From positions 2,238,584 through 2,302,583 of the forward strand of contig JAQFVV010012499.1 of assembly GCA_028023455.1 (NCBI GenBank): 64,000 nucleotides of DNA, given 5' to 3'. Below, in pieces: positions 36,781-49,551 of this stretch. The translations under genes and the position numbers were made by a program. The notes under the pieces are model-generated. The model was not told the origin of the DNA. It did not search any database and saw nothing but the letters and a program-made list of their open reading frames with translations. The stretch comes from Epiperipatus broadwayi (lineage: Eukaryota > Onychophora > Udeonychophora > Euonychophora > Peripatidae). Each line of letters opens with the position of its first letter. Positions within the stretch are counted from its first letter, which is position 1.

Positions 36781-38044
36781 ATTTGAATTCAGACTTTCAA
36801 TCTCTCCACTACCATCCATTTCATCTTATACCACTACACATGTCAACTTACATGTGAAAAAGATAAATGATCTCTAATATACAAATTGTGGGCACCATCA
36901 CTCATCAGTTGGTTGAGTTAATCTCACACATGTGTGTACAGTCAATGCTCAGTTTTTATTAAGATAGAAAATCTTCAAACTTTAATTGACAAGCTTCAAT
37001 ATTCTCCACACTCCAACTCTTCAGCCATCCATATCATTGAAAATTTAATGATGAAACACTCAAATCCCTTGTTGATGCTAATATTATTGTCATACTCTTG
37101 TTGACTTTAAGTTACTCTGACCCCTGACATATAGAAACTTAATATATCCATTTAAATTTTGATATGTATGTGCATGCTTAAATGCATATATAAATATATA
37201 AACTTATAGAGAGAAAAAGTTATAAATAAATTAAAGAATTTTAAAATACTGATTCTTTTAAAATTGGTAAGTAAAAGATTTATGACTTTAAGATTAAAAA
37301 AAATATTATTTTCTAAAATGAATAATAGTCTAATTAATAAGAGTAGAATAAGTCCTTAATGAAATAAAACAATTAAAGGTACTGAAATTAGATTTCCTTT
37401 ATAAGATAAACGACTAACTATAAAAATAACTCATTAATTAAAGTCAGAAAGATAATGATGCAAATTCTTGTATGGAGATTAAAATGAAGAACAATCAAGT
37501 GCAGGAATTAAAACAAAGAATGCATCAGTGCTAATTGGATCAAGAAGACTTCATCTGATTCTGGGAACTTCACCTGTGTACATGGACATATATATTGGAG
37601 CATATCATCTACCATGGCACATTTATAACAATTTCAGAGAGTTGGCCTCCAAATGTGAAAACAGTCAGCTAGGCTCTTACAGGTCAAACTGATCAAAATG
37701 ATTATTTATGTATGCCTTCAGACCTTAGTATGTTAAATTATGAAAGATTACCTGTTAGTAATGATTTGTACTCCTAGAAGTGCACTCCTAGATTAATTAA
37801 ACATAGCAATTATACAGAATAGGGATGATCTGAATTTAAATGGTAATATTGAGGTTTTCTATGTGAGGTGTCAGAGTGATTTAAAGTCATCGAGAATATG
37901 ACAATATCAACAAAGGCTTTGAGGGTTTCATTATCAGATTTTCAATGATATGGTTCAGTGAAAAAATGTGGTGGAAAAGATTGAAGCTTGTCCATTAAAG
38001 TTTGAAGATTTCTATCTTAATATAAACTGAGCAATGATTTTATG

Positions 38045-38093
<49 letters not shown>

Positions 38094-38260
38094 AAGACCT
38101 GGATCAACTGATGGTGCTGGTTTGGCATACATATATTGGAGATCATTTATCTTTTTTTCACATATATGTTTATGTGGTCATATGTATTCACCATATAAGA
38201 TGGTGTGGATAGCAGTGGTGAGCTTGAAAGTCTGAGTTTAAGTCTCTTACAATTACATTA
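36779..38260. repeat. Long inverted repeat with tRNA-like end
   Basis: The left arm (about 36779-37160) and right arm (about 37815-38260) are inverted copies, imperfect but colinear: CATATCATTGAAAAT, CTTGTTGAT, GACTTTAAGTTACTCTGAC and GATAGAAAATCTTCAAACTT recur on the opposite strand. The outer ends read, away from the centre, GGTAGTGGAGAGATTG then AAAGTCTGAATTCAAATCC. That resembles an A box, an anticodon stem-loop and a B box of a tRNA, but with shorter spacing. The 650-bp centre (37160-37815) has no gene. It is best described as two inverted copies of one dispersed SINE-like or MITE-like repeat. Confidence 0.75.
38041..38092. repeat. (TA)n(TG)n compound microsatellite
   Basis: A short TA run followed by about 19 TG units, lying inside the right arm of the inverted repeat. 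Only the short TGTGTG of the left arm occupies the same place, so it expanded after duplication. Confidence 0.95.
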
Positions 38261-38652
38261 AATTCAGTATAGACAATATACACGTATTTCAATATTATAT
38301 ATGTGTGTAACTGAAAAACACTGCTGGTCAGTTGAAATTGTCAGATTGATTGAATATAAAATAAAATAAGTATTGTTATAGTGATAAAAGAAAGATGGAT
38401 TTATTTCATTATTTTATAAATGTATATATGCAAAAAGAAGATATAAGATGAGAAGAATATAATACATCATAAATCTAATTATATTCTTAATTTTTCTTAC
38501 AACAGATTTTTGAAATTTAAATATATACAGTACTCCCACTTAATCAGCAGGCTATTCTTCAAAAGTGTGATCAAAATCATTTCTATAAATGATAAATTAA
38601 TTCAATTAATTTTATACTTAATTACGTTTACCTAAAAAAATTACTGAAACAC

Positions 38653-38689
<37 letters not shown>

Positions 38690-40257
38690 TTCAGTAATTA
38701 TATATCTTATATATATATATATCTATATATATATATATATATAAGAGCTCTGATTATCTAACAGTTCAAATTGAATCTCAAACATTCTTCTCAATTGCTG
38801 CAATTAGTCTTTTATAAAAAAAATATTTTATAATTCGCAAATGTTATTATTACTTGTTCCAAATTCATTTCTATACAAAAATGATTCTTAAATACTTTTT
38901 CTATGAACTGACGACTTTATTTTCTAAAAATAATGCGATTATATGCTATAATGTTTTTATCTCAAGCAAACATGTGCTTTAATTAGCCTTTGGTTTAATA
39001 TTGATTTTTTTTTTAATTACTGAAGTAAAATAATTAATTTATTGCAACAATCATCTTTGGTAAACAACTTTATTTTTACATCTATTTTTAAAGAAAATTA
39101 TTCAAAAATAATTGTTGCTTCACTTATCAGAATATTTAAAGCAACACCACATGTTTTTACCATCAGTGCAAAATGTAATTGTTTGCTAATGTATAGTTTA
39201 AAATATATACGTATAGATAATCCATATTTTAACTAAATATTCGCAAATTATATACTATATATATATGCCATATTTAAATAAACAATGATAAAACTGAAAA
39301 TAAAACAAAATGATAGCAATTAACTTTCATTGAAAGCTTTTGAATTTAAAATTAATTGAAAAAAATAAAAACTCTGAAAAATATTCATTGTGATTGCATA
39401 AAAATGATAACTAGATCATTTTTTCAAGAAAACATGTTTTTCAAGAAAACGATCTTGCTTGGTTGCTATTATGTACTTTGATAGTAAAAAAATTTCATCT
39501 AACTTAAACAACTAACAGAACAGACCAATATTTCTATCAGGCAATTGATAAGTAATATGTTGTCAAAATATTTTCTGAACGGCTTCTGATATGAGATTTC
39601 ATTGACAGATAAAGATATCCTGCAAAACTGATTTTTTGTTCCTGCATGAAAAAATGTAAATTTTTATAAAATCCTACAGAGATTTAATTAATTAAGATTT
39701 ACACATTTATATATTTATTTGAAAGCAGTTTTATTTTTAAATGATTCTGATTATAAGTTCTACCTTATCAATTAACATTAAGCTGATACAAAAGAGAATT
39801 TAATTAGATTTACCACTAAAATTCACATTCAAACTTTTATATTAAATTAATCATTTCAACTTTTCTTAAATAAAAATTGAATCACAATCCTTGATATAAC
39901 CTAAGCTAGCCTCCAGAACAGCTGATGATATCAAGTTTGATTCACAGAAACACATGCCTGCAAGACATTATTTGATCTTTTATCAAACAATGTCATATAA
40001 ACACAATAAATTTCTATAATTTTTTAGAGAATGTAAATAAAATACACTAATATATTATATATTTTTGTGAGTTTTCGTTTATATATATATGTATAATTAA
40101 AAACCTATCAACACTTTTAAAATCTTAATATCAATAACAATCAACAATTTCAAACTGTTGTCAAGGCAACCTCCTTTTAAAAATATATTTAAATATAGTT
40201 GATATATACATGTATGTGTGTCTGTTTACCTACTATAAAGATTGTGTTAGATAATTA
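38261..40257. other. AT-rich intergenic DNA
   Basis: No gene is seen. It includes a palindrome (ATTACTGAAA...TTTCAGTAAT, 38640-38699) centred on a TA tract, further TA tracts to 38742, and a small TTTTTCAAGAAAACA duplication near 39420-39450. Confidence 0.5.
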
Positions 40258-40299
40258 TGAAATGTGATCAGTGTATAGTGTTGTAAGTATAATAAGAAT

Positions 40300-40508
40300 A
40301 AACAGAGCAAAACTCTCCATACAGTTTAGATGCAGTGCTCTCAGATCCAAAGCTCCTCACTGACGAAGGCCACAAGCCAGAAACTAGTCTGGGGATATTG
40401 GATGAGTAGGCATTAGATAGGGATTTTATGCACAAGCCTTCTGGAATCCATTGATTACTCTGTTTAGCACAGGTGGCAATACTGTATGGAGAGTTTTGCT
40501 CTGTTTAT
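40300..40508 (-). mobile_element. MITE-like element with 27-bp terminal inverted repeats
   Basis: It starts TAAACAGAGCAAAACTCTCC and ends with the complement, giving 27-bp perfect arms at 40300-40326 and 40482-40508. The 155-bp interior, read on the minus strand, matches the 47.7-kb copy (GGCTTGTGCATAAAATCCCT, CCTACTCATCCAATATCCCC, AGACTAGTTTCTGGCTTGTG). Direct repeats GAAATGTGATCA...TAATAAGAATA lie outside at about 40258-40299 and 40532-40566. There is no coding capacity. Confidence 0.85.
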
Positions 40509-40607
40509 CAACAATTAATGTGCTAGTATAGGAAATGTGATCATGTGATGCTTAATAATAAGAATAATGAATACAATCTACTTATGAAATGATAAAGATG
40601 TCTTCTT

Positions 40608-42830
40608 ACAATAATTAAAGCTGTGTTAAAAGAAATAAAAGGCTGGACTTAACCATATAATTATTTTTGTATATATGTAAAAATCTACTATTCTCAAACA
40701 TGGAGTATCTAAATAGTGATCTATAATATATCATTATATAAATTGGCATACCAATGAATATTAAGCATATAATAAAAATAAATTCATGTCAACAAATATT
40801 CAGTCACATAAACTGACATCCCACCATGAATGAATATATTCAGAGGTTTTTCTTTTTTACAAGTACATAATTAAATTCCAACATAAACTGTATGTTGAAT
40901 TATATTATATTCTCCTTAAAACCATCTCATAAATTATTTTAAATGAATATATTCAGTATTGTTGTTCTATAAAATTAAAAGAATTTATTACATCAAGTTT
41001 GAACCAAGAACAAAATCATCTTAGAAGAAAAATTATAATGATGATCATGATAAAAATATAATTAATGAACATAAATAATAGCAAATGCGTGAACAGTGTG
41101 GAATAAGAGAGTAAAACAGTGGAAAATAACTAGAAAATAGGAGGTTTAATTAAGTTTAAAATGACAGTTTCAAATTGGCAACATAAAATGATAGATTGTA
41201 AAAAGCTTTAAAAAAATAAAGTACTCAAAATTCAGAGAAGACTATTAGATTACATTGAGAAAAGGAAATAACTATCCATATTTAATGAAATATTTAAAAC
41301 CAAATGAAAAATTTGATAGAAAAGAAAATAATGATTAAAAATTAAATAATTAAAAGCTATCATTGTAAATATAACAAAATTTAAAACAAAAATGGAACAA
41401 TAACTAAAAAAATATAAACTTGCATAAACCATTTAATGTTTTGTGCAAGTTTATGTTTTAAGTTTATTTTTAGCTAAAAACTAAGCAAAACAAAAAGTCA
41501 AAATGGAAAATAGAATTATAATAGCAGTATTTTCTAACAGCTATTGGCATTAATAGAAAAAAAATAAAGAACTGATACATAGGATTAAACAAATAAATGT
41601 AAAGTTGAGTGAGAACAAAGATGAATATTAAAATAATAATGAAAAGTCATTTCAAGAAATGAATGAAAAAATGAATAAACAAATGAAAACAAAAAATAAA
41701 TAATAATAATAAAATGAATTTAGAAAAAAATGCAAAAGTTTGATGACAAAAATGATATAAAATGAATAAGAAAATAAATGAAGACAAGAAAGAAATTATA
41801 ATCCAAATATAAAAAAATACAAGAAGGCAAAAATAAAAAAATTAAAAAAGAGATTACTATAAATATAGAGGAGATAACTCAGAAGAATAAAGAAATATTA
41901 ATTAAAGTAAACAATATACTTCAAGTAAACCAAAAAGTTAATCCAAAGATGAAAAAGCATATTAGAGGAAATTCCTTTAATAATACATTATTAAAATGAT
42001 CAAAAAAGTAAAAGTATAATTTATTGAAAGAAAAAAACAAATATTATGAAAGCATTAGAAGACAATAGTAAGAAATGTAATAAAATATTCAAGAAGAAGT
42101 AGAGGAAATCTAAAATAAAGTAAATACTCAACTAAGGAATCAAGTAGTAGTAAACATTGAAGATATCAAGATATAAAATGAGAAGCAAGGACAACTACAG
42201 AAAAATATGAGAATAATTTAATTATAGCAATGGGTATGAAGATTTTCAGTTACTAATAATGATATATTTTCTTAACTTGGTTTTATAGTGAAACATATTT
42301 CTTTATAGTGTGATTTATAAGTTATAAAATATTAAACATTCATTAAATTAAAGTTCCATGTCAAATATACTCTTTAGTCAATAAATTCTAGTTTATATTT
42401 CTTCATATATTATTTATATGTGTGGTTTTGTCTTACATGTCATAATCAAAGATTTATGAACTAAGAATAGTTCTAGATAACCAGAAAATGTGAGTGATAG
42501 ATAGCATTGGAAGAGAAACAAAAAATAATAAAGACAACCCATACAAGAAATAATACTGCCATCCTTTTACAGCAATTAAAGCCGTGTTTATAAGAAATGA
42601 AAGCTGGATTTTATCATATAATTCATTCTATGTATTTTATATCTAGCCCTTCTAAAAAAGAGTATCCAAAGTATGTTTTGTGAAAATGCAAAGACAGAGA
42701 TTTTTCATCACTATCATTTGCAAAATATCCATTTTATATCAATCACATAAAATGATTGCTAGTATATTCCTTGATAAGAGAAAATGGCATCTTGTTCTCG
42801 TGTATTCAGTCACATAAATTGTCATATCTT
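40608..42830. mobile_element. Purine-rich unit between diverged direct repeats
   Basis: 40608-40825 and about 42570-42830 are diverged direct repeats (TAATTAAAGCTGTGTT versus CAATTAAAGCCGTGTT; GGCTGGACTTAACCATATAATT versus GCTGGATTTTATCATATAATT with one base variation; TATTCAGTCACATAAA in both). Between them, 41440-42240 is strikingly A+G-rich on the plus strand. In scattered frames it reads like Lys/Glu/Asn-rich coiled-coil peptide (KNKEILIKVNNILQVNQKVN). This could be a decayed LTR-type or composite element. No reverse transcriptase or protease motif is visible. Confidence 0.45.
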
Positions 42831-44280
42831 TTTCAGTTAAGCATAAGAAAGAAATAGCATGTTATCAACAAACATTCATTTTCAATATCTATATTATCCG
42901 TCAGTCAATAATCAAAGCTATTTTGATCTTTCATTTAAAAATTAAGTGAATAAATGATTTTTTGTAAATACTATATACAAAGCAATTTTATAATTTGCAT
43001 CTCATTAACATAAACATAAAAACATTACACAAAACAATTTTACAATTTTCATTTCATTAAGGTAATAAAAAAATAATAACAATTCTTGTCAACAACATTT
43101 TATCTGACTTCCAAAATGAATTAAAATACATATTATTGTATTATTATTTAAATGTATATCAATAAAGTATTTTTTGTTTTTAAAAAAATTACTTTAAATG
43201 CTTTTACGTCTTTTTTACGCTTTGTTCAAACTTATATTATCGTTTTAAAGAGACCTGACTCTTGGCAATGAAGTTTTATGATTAAATTTTATAACCAATT
43301 CTCAAATGTCATAAAAATTTAATCAAATGTTTAAATGTGCCATCTTGTAATTGAATCCTACATTTATCATCCCTAATAAATTGTTTTACAGATAAATTTG
43401 TCAGTAATTCAAAAGTAGGTTTAAAAAAAATATTAGAGATATTTAATACTTAGATATTAATATAATAAATTGAAGACAGAAAATGAAAAACTTTTTTAAA
43501 AATTTATCGACTGTATGAAACTCCCATATAAACCCCTATAAATTATTATAAAAATATTGTAATCGTATTGGATATTATAAAAAATATAATAGAAATTAAA
43601 ATTATTTCGATTTACTTTCAAAAAATCATTTGGAAATATCTTCATATGCGAATTAGTAATATTACACGTTTGTTAGCTATAAATATATGAAGATTAATTC
43701 AATAATAATAATAATAATAATAAAAAATGGTAAATAAACTTGTCCAAAAATATTCTGCATAAATAATATTTGATATAAAATAAACAGTTATAATAACTTT
43801 TGATTAATGTACTCAATTTACTTTATATACATATTACATATCTACATTGTTTATAATATACATACACCATTCTTCTTTTTAAATACACAAATATAAAAGA
43901 TAAAAAATAAATGAGCAAATGACTTCTATTAATAATTCTAGAATCCACTAGCATAGTTTTTCTAGTATCTACATTTATATGTTTGAAAAACAGGAATGTA
44001 ACTTTTAAAAATTCTAAAATTAGTCAGTCATGCATGAATATCAAGAAGGGAAAAGACAAAAAATTGGAGTAAGTCAAAACCTATGCAAAAATATCTTTAA
44101 TATATTTGATTCTGTATTAAATTTCAAATCTGAAAAAAACAAAAAAGATATGCAATAAAAAATATTAATAATCATTCAAGAATTTTTTTTGTTTATTTAT
44201 ATATAATTGTTATAAAAAAAGTGCATGATAAAAAATAAATGCACTTTGATAAAATAAATATAAATATATGCATGTGTGTG
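42831..44280. other. AT-rich intergenic DNA
   Basis: No gene is seen. An (AAT)n tract lies at 43700-43723. Confidence 0.5.
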
Positions 44281-44619
44281 TTAACCCTTTGAAAATCAGG
44301 TGGCCATTGTTAATTTTTAAAAAAATTTACCCTAACTATAATAACTTAGATATTTTGTGTTTGAATGTAATAAATATAAAAAAAACATGTATTAAAAGAA
44401 AGGTCATATATGAACAAATGTAATGAAGCTGTTAACATAATCATTTCATAAAGAAAAAGTTAAGAAAAAAATATTTTTAATAGTTTTAAGAATGTTTATT
44501 TTTATGCTGATTCACAAATCCTAAATTTTGAAATTCAAATGATAAAATGACAATTTCATAAACAGCTTCATCACATCCATCACAAAATTTCCAAAAAAAT
44601 GATGTATTGGAATTCTTAC

Positions 44620-44675
44620 CTGAGATAATTTTTCACTGAGAAAATTACAAAAACAGCAGCCTTGCTGTGGTCCAT
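44620..44675 (-). other. Exon-like segment with consensus splice donor
   Basis: The minus strand has AAAAATGG followed by an 18-codon frame (MDHSKAAVFVIFSVKNYLR) that runs into CTCAG|GTAAGA, a full match to the U1 consensus. The same frame is open upstream to about 44846 but is very hydrophobic and A/T-driven there. No downstream acceptor or homologous protein was recognised. Confidence 0.2.
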
Positions 44676-44865
44676 TTTTATTCTAGAGCCAGATATGTTC
44701 ATTTGTTCAAAAGTACCTATAACAATATGAATGGTTTTTAATGGAGAAAAAAGTAACAGAACAGTGTATTCAAAAATAAATAAACTGATAAAAAATAAAA
44801 TGAATAAAAATAAATCAATAAAGATATTTTTTATTATTATTAACAATGATTACATGTGTGAAAGA

Positions 44866-45400
44866 AAGGCTGAGTTCAAATACATGGTACTATAACACAG
44901 AGTGGATGGATTGGTGAAGCCAGAAACTGTGTATAAAATATCCTATATTACATAAAATTCCAGTTGTGTAGCATAAACTTGTATATAAATATATTTATTA
45001 TTTTGCATAAAAGATATGAAAAAAGGCTGAGTTCAAATACATGGCACTATAACACAGAGTGGATGGATTGATGAAGCCAGAAAGTGTGTATAAAATAACC
45101 TATATTACATGAAATTCCAGTTGTGTAGCATGAACTTGTATATAAATATATTTATTATTTTGTATAAAAGATATGAAGAAAAGCCGAGTTCAAATACATG
45201 GCACTGTAACAATAAGTAGATGGATTGAGGAAGCCAGAAAGTGTGTATAAAATATCCTATATTACATGAAATTCCAGTAGTGTAGCATTATTTTGCATAA
45301 AAGATATGAAGAAAGGTCAAGTTCAAATACATGGCACTATAACAATAAGTGGATGGATTGAGGAAGCCAGAAAATCTATACAATATCTTACATTACTTGC
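44866..45400. repeat. ~157-bp tandem array, four units
   Basis: Units start near 44866, 45023, 45181 and 45313, each opening with GAGTTCAAATACATGG (or AAGTTCAAATAC). They continue through GTGGATGGATTG..GAAGCCAGAAA and AATTCCAGT. The third unit lacks about 26 bp and the fourth is truncated. The GAGTTCAAAT opening resembles a tRNA B box, as in the 36-38-kb repeats. Confidence 0.92.
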
Positions 45401-46056
45401 CTAAAATTGACACAAATCAATTGCGGGTCATAACTTTAGCAAGTCCGGGCTGATGCAATAATTCATCCATAAATTCAAACTTGGTCACACTGTGATACAC
45501 TATTCATATTTATAATCATGCCAAAAAATGCATCAGCTCACAGGGTGACAGATTACCCCAGTCCCCAACTTTTTTCCATTCTACAGCATATTTATTTGAA
45601 AATATTATAATTTATTATTCTATAGCATATTTATTTATTTCAGTACATAGAAAATATTATAATTTATATATATATAAGTAATTACATACCCTTGAACATT
45701 ATCCAAAAACGTAACTTGAGAATAGGGCCCAGAATCATGGACAACTTCAATGAAAAATCAGAATAAAATCTTCAGTAATTGATCCAACCATTGTGGAATA
45801 ACTTTTTTATGATATATAAACTGATAAAAATAAAAATAAAAAATTTTTAGGTACCCTTCACTAAAAATATTCATAAAAAATCTAAAAATTGTCATACAGA
45901 AAAAATTCTTACATTTTCACATAGAAAATAAAATGGCGCAAAGAATTACGTAAGGCCCGTATGTGTGATGTTTACAGTTTACGTGTAAACTCAGCTCAAA
46001 AATCGAAATTTCTACAAAGTTGTACAAAAGTCATACTGGGAATCAAAGGGTTTTAA

Positions 46057-46601
46057 ATAAAATATCTGCTAAGCAATGTATATATATATTATTTAGTGAG
46101 AATTATAATTTTAATTAATAATTTGTTATATATTTAAATCTATGGACACATATTTAGAAGATGACCAAAAAAATCAGATTACATGACTTGTTTTTAAAAT
46201 TATAAATATTGTTATTAGTCTCCTGACTTCCTGCATTTTTTTGTATCTATTCTTCAAAATACTTCTAATTATCTTCCAACTCAAATCTTTTAATAAGATC
46301 TTTTTTTTTCAATTTCTAAACATTATTTTACTTTTTTTTAAGTTTCCATTATTATAATAATAGGTTCAATCTACTTTCTCTTCATAGTTTATTTAACACT
46401 TTGTGGTTTAACATAGTAGCAAAGTGTAAGACTGTGAATCCAAGCAATAAAGCCATCTGGTTATTTTATTTATTTAATAAAGGTTTTTTTTTATTTATTC
46501 TTTTTAATATCTTATTCTATCAACCTAAAAGAAAAAATTAAAAAACAAAAGATCAACCCAAAAAGTTATATGTTCTCCAGGTAGCAATTCTATAAACTCA
46601 G

Positions 46602-46632
<31 letters not shown>

Positions 46633-47701
46633 AAAACAAGTTATAAATTTCGTAACTTGCTCTTAGCTTGCATTTTATGATCATTAGATGGAGCTTTACC
46701 AATTGCTCCTAACAAGCTTTTGTTTACATAAATGCTGAAAGAGACAGAATTCAATATCTCTTTTGTTGTCTCCAACCTTTAGACCATGGTTTCAAACCCT
46801 TCCTTTTTCTAATAATTTTAAATTAACAAGTATGGTAACACAAACATAAATAAAGACTACAATTCACATAGCATAAAATCTAAATGATATATGAATACAT
46901 ATGCATATACATTCTCAACTATATGTGGCATAAAAGCAAACAAATTTTCAATCACTTAAAATTTTATTTTAATTAATTTTATGAAAAAATGATAGAAAAA
47001 TACAATATTTTCTAATGGTAACTTAGTATATCTTTAATAGGCATTTAAAAAAAGGAAAAGTATAGGTTATATATTTTTTGTATCTGCATAGTCCAAAACA
47101 ATTAAATTGTAACTCTTTAATAAACGTTTATCTTCAATAACAAAAGAAAAATAAACTGCAGCTGCAACTTTTAATGTCAAATCCCTATGCTTTTATAGAT
47201 GACATCATAAAAAAAAATTTTGTTGTACATATTTATTTGTCAGCCAGCATAATCTAAAGGAAAAAATATATAATTCTAAAACTAAAGTTTGTTTTCAATA
47301 TGATATATGAAGCTTAAATTTTATATGCCATGGCTTCTAATATCAGATTACTAAATTATTATAAGCCTATATTAAAAAAAAAAATTATATGCAATCAGAG
47401 TTAATATATTTGTAGCATTTTTTTTAATAAAAAAAGTTATATTTATCATTAAACTTTTTGGAAATTAGGATCTTTCTATAGAGTATTTTTCAAAGACAGC
47501 AACATCAACGAAAAATGATTCTACACTAAAAGTTTATTTTCAATAATAAATAAAATAGATTTTATACAACAGTAGCCTCTATCAGATTGCAGAAATATTG
47601 CAACAATTAAAATGTAAAAAGTTATGTCATCAGATTAATAAGAATAACACATTTTTATAAATTAAAAAAAAAAATTAAGTTGCTCATAACTTATACAAAA
47701 C
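46057..47701. other. AT-rich intergenic DNA
   Basis: No gene is seen. A TA tract lies at 46601-46629. Confidence 0.5.
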
Positions 47702-47945
47702 TACTAAACATCACATGATCACCATCTCATGCTAGCACATAACTATAGTAAACAGGCAAACACTCTCCATATAGTAGTGCCACCTTGTGCTAACCAGAGT
47801 AAGATGCCAGAACGCTTGTGCATAAAATCCCTATCTAGTGCCTACTCATCCAATATCCTCAGACTAGTTTCTGGCTTGTGGCCATCATCAGTGAGGAGCC
47901 TTGGATCTGAGAGCACTGCACCTAGATCTTAGGATCTAATGCAAC
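47702..47945 (+). mobile_element. Copy of the 40.3-kb element, right end lost
   Basis: The flank CATCACATGATCACCATCTC, then TAAACAGGCAAACACTCTCC, then the family interior through GGATCTGAGAGCACTGCACC. The right terminal repeat is absent. The 45-bp flank is duplicated before the 48.2-kb copy, and its complement follows the 40.3-kb copy, so it belongs to the element or to an outer host repeat. Confidence 0.85.
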
Positions 47946-48147
47946 CCTCCAGCAGCCACCTTTTATCTCAACTTCACTTCAAAACTATGAGAATAAAATT
48001 GAAAACAATAATATTTTCAATCTAAGCTCAATAGCCTATATAGTTATATGGGTCTGAACTCAATTCAGCACCCATACATTTTGGTGACTTTGGCTCTTTA
48101 TCAACCATAGACACCATTATCCTATTAGGCAGGATTGGTGTTAAACC

Positions 48148-48455
48148 ACTAAACATCACATGATCACCATCTCATGCTAGCACATAACTGTTAGTAAACA
48201 GGCAAAAACTCTCCATATAAGAGTGCCACCTTGTGCTAACCAGAATAATAAATGGATGCCAGAAGGCTTGTGCATAAAATCCCTATCTAGTGCCTACTCA
48301 TCCAATATCCCCACAGCCAGAAACTAGCCTGGGGATTTTGGATTAGTAGGCACTAGATAGGGATTTTATGTACAAGCCTTCTGACATCCATTGATTACTC
48401 TGGTTACCACAAGGTGGCACTACTATATGGAGAGTTTTTATCTGTTGTGCAAAAC
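48148..48455. mobile_element. Hairpin derivative of the same element
   Basis: After the same 45-bp flank, the element runs forward from TAAACAGGCAAAAACTCTCC to AATATCCCC at about 48315. It then switches strand (AGCCAGAAACTAGCC) and runs back to GGAGAGTTTTTATCTGTT. The arms (about 48197-48320 and 48325-48440) are close to perfect reverse complements. An inverted fusion of two copies, or a hairpin repair event, would give this form. Confidence 0.88.
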
Positions 48456-49351
48456 TGTTAATTTAGAAACAAAAAAAATGATTTTCTACTTTAAGAAATA
48501 AAACTTAAAAACAAAATCCACAAATAGTATTTATAGTTCTAAGATCTATGCAATATTATATCAGCTACTTAATGTAATATATGGTATTCAGTATCTGACA
48601 CATAGTTTTATATAAATTTTTATTTATCTATAAATGCATTTACTCGTAATTTTAACAATCATAATCTTAAAATTTGAAATTGTATACAAAAAGTTAATTT
48701 AAAAAAAAAATAGCAAAACTACATAATTCTACTTTGGTGCATAAATGTGTTCACAAAATATATTTCCTCTTAATAAAAAAAGTGTGAATTATTACAAAGT
48801 CATATCAATTTATTAATTGTTTATTCTCAATGTTGGATAAAATATAAGATCACAATGTTCAAATTTCTATTCTACAAATTTTCAAATTTAACAGACTTTT
48901 TTTTGGGTGAGTGAAACTAATTTTTGTTTTATTGTACATAGGAACTTAAACTTTCACTTATAATAAATAAGTATAATAAATGTAAATAGAAAATAAATTG
49001 AAATGTACTTTTTATTCAATTTTTTGATGTAATAAAGATATTTATTAATACAGTTTCTCTTTTACATCATGTTATACCATATAAAAATGATGTAACTTTT
49101 ATTACAATGCAATATTTGAATTTTTATTTCTTAACAATGAAAAACTTCTTTATAATTTTAATTTTTTATTACATCATTTTTTTTCAGAACATATTATATT
49201 CATTGTTCCACAAGCATATTGCAATAAATTTTTAAACAGTTTTCATTTTATTGATATAATTAAAAGTTTGTACTTGAGTGACTTTGTAATTTCTTAAATT
49301 TTTTCTCAATTCATACTCTATTTTGAATTCACATTTCCAGATTCAAAGTAT

Positions 49352-49353
<2 letters not shown>

Positions 49354-49441
<88 letters not shown>

Positions 49442-49500
49442 TAATTCAAACAAATATATTTATTATATAATTTAAAAATACAGACATTTAATGGTTGTAG

Positions 49501-49547
<47 letters not shown>
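49354..49547. repeat. Long (TA)n tracts
   Basis: 49354-49438 (about 85 bp) and 49506-49547, separated by 67 bp of A/T-rich DNA. Such tracts can extrude cruciforms and often collapse in assemblies. Confidence 0.97.

Positions 49548-49551
<4 letters not shown>

Larger units (their letters stand above)
44281..46056. mobile_element. Possible piggyBac-like non-autonomous element
   Basis: The left end reads TTAACCCTTTGAAAATCAGG. The right end, on the minus strand, reads TTAAAACCCTTTGATTCCCA. TTAA followed by CCC is the signature of piggyBac insertion sites and ends, although the right TTAA is separated from CCC by two extra bases. The interior has no transposase (no DDD-type frame seen). It contains a four-unit tandem array and a short frame ending in a perfect splice donor. 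The superfamily assignment is inference from the ends only. Confidence 0.4.

Noticed and set aside
8757-49547. CRISPR-like arrays among the short tandem repeats
   Set aside because: The units are contiguous or near-contiguous tandem repeats without regular unique spacers, in eukaryotic DNA.
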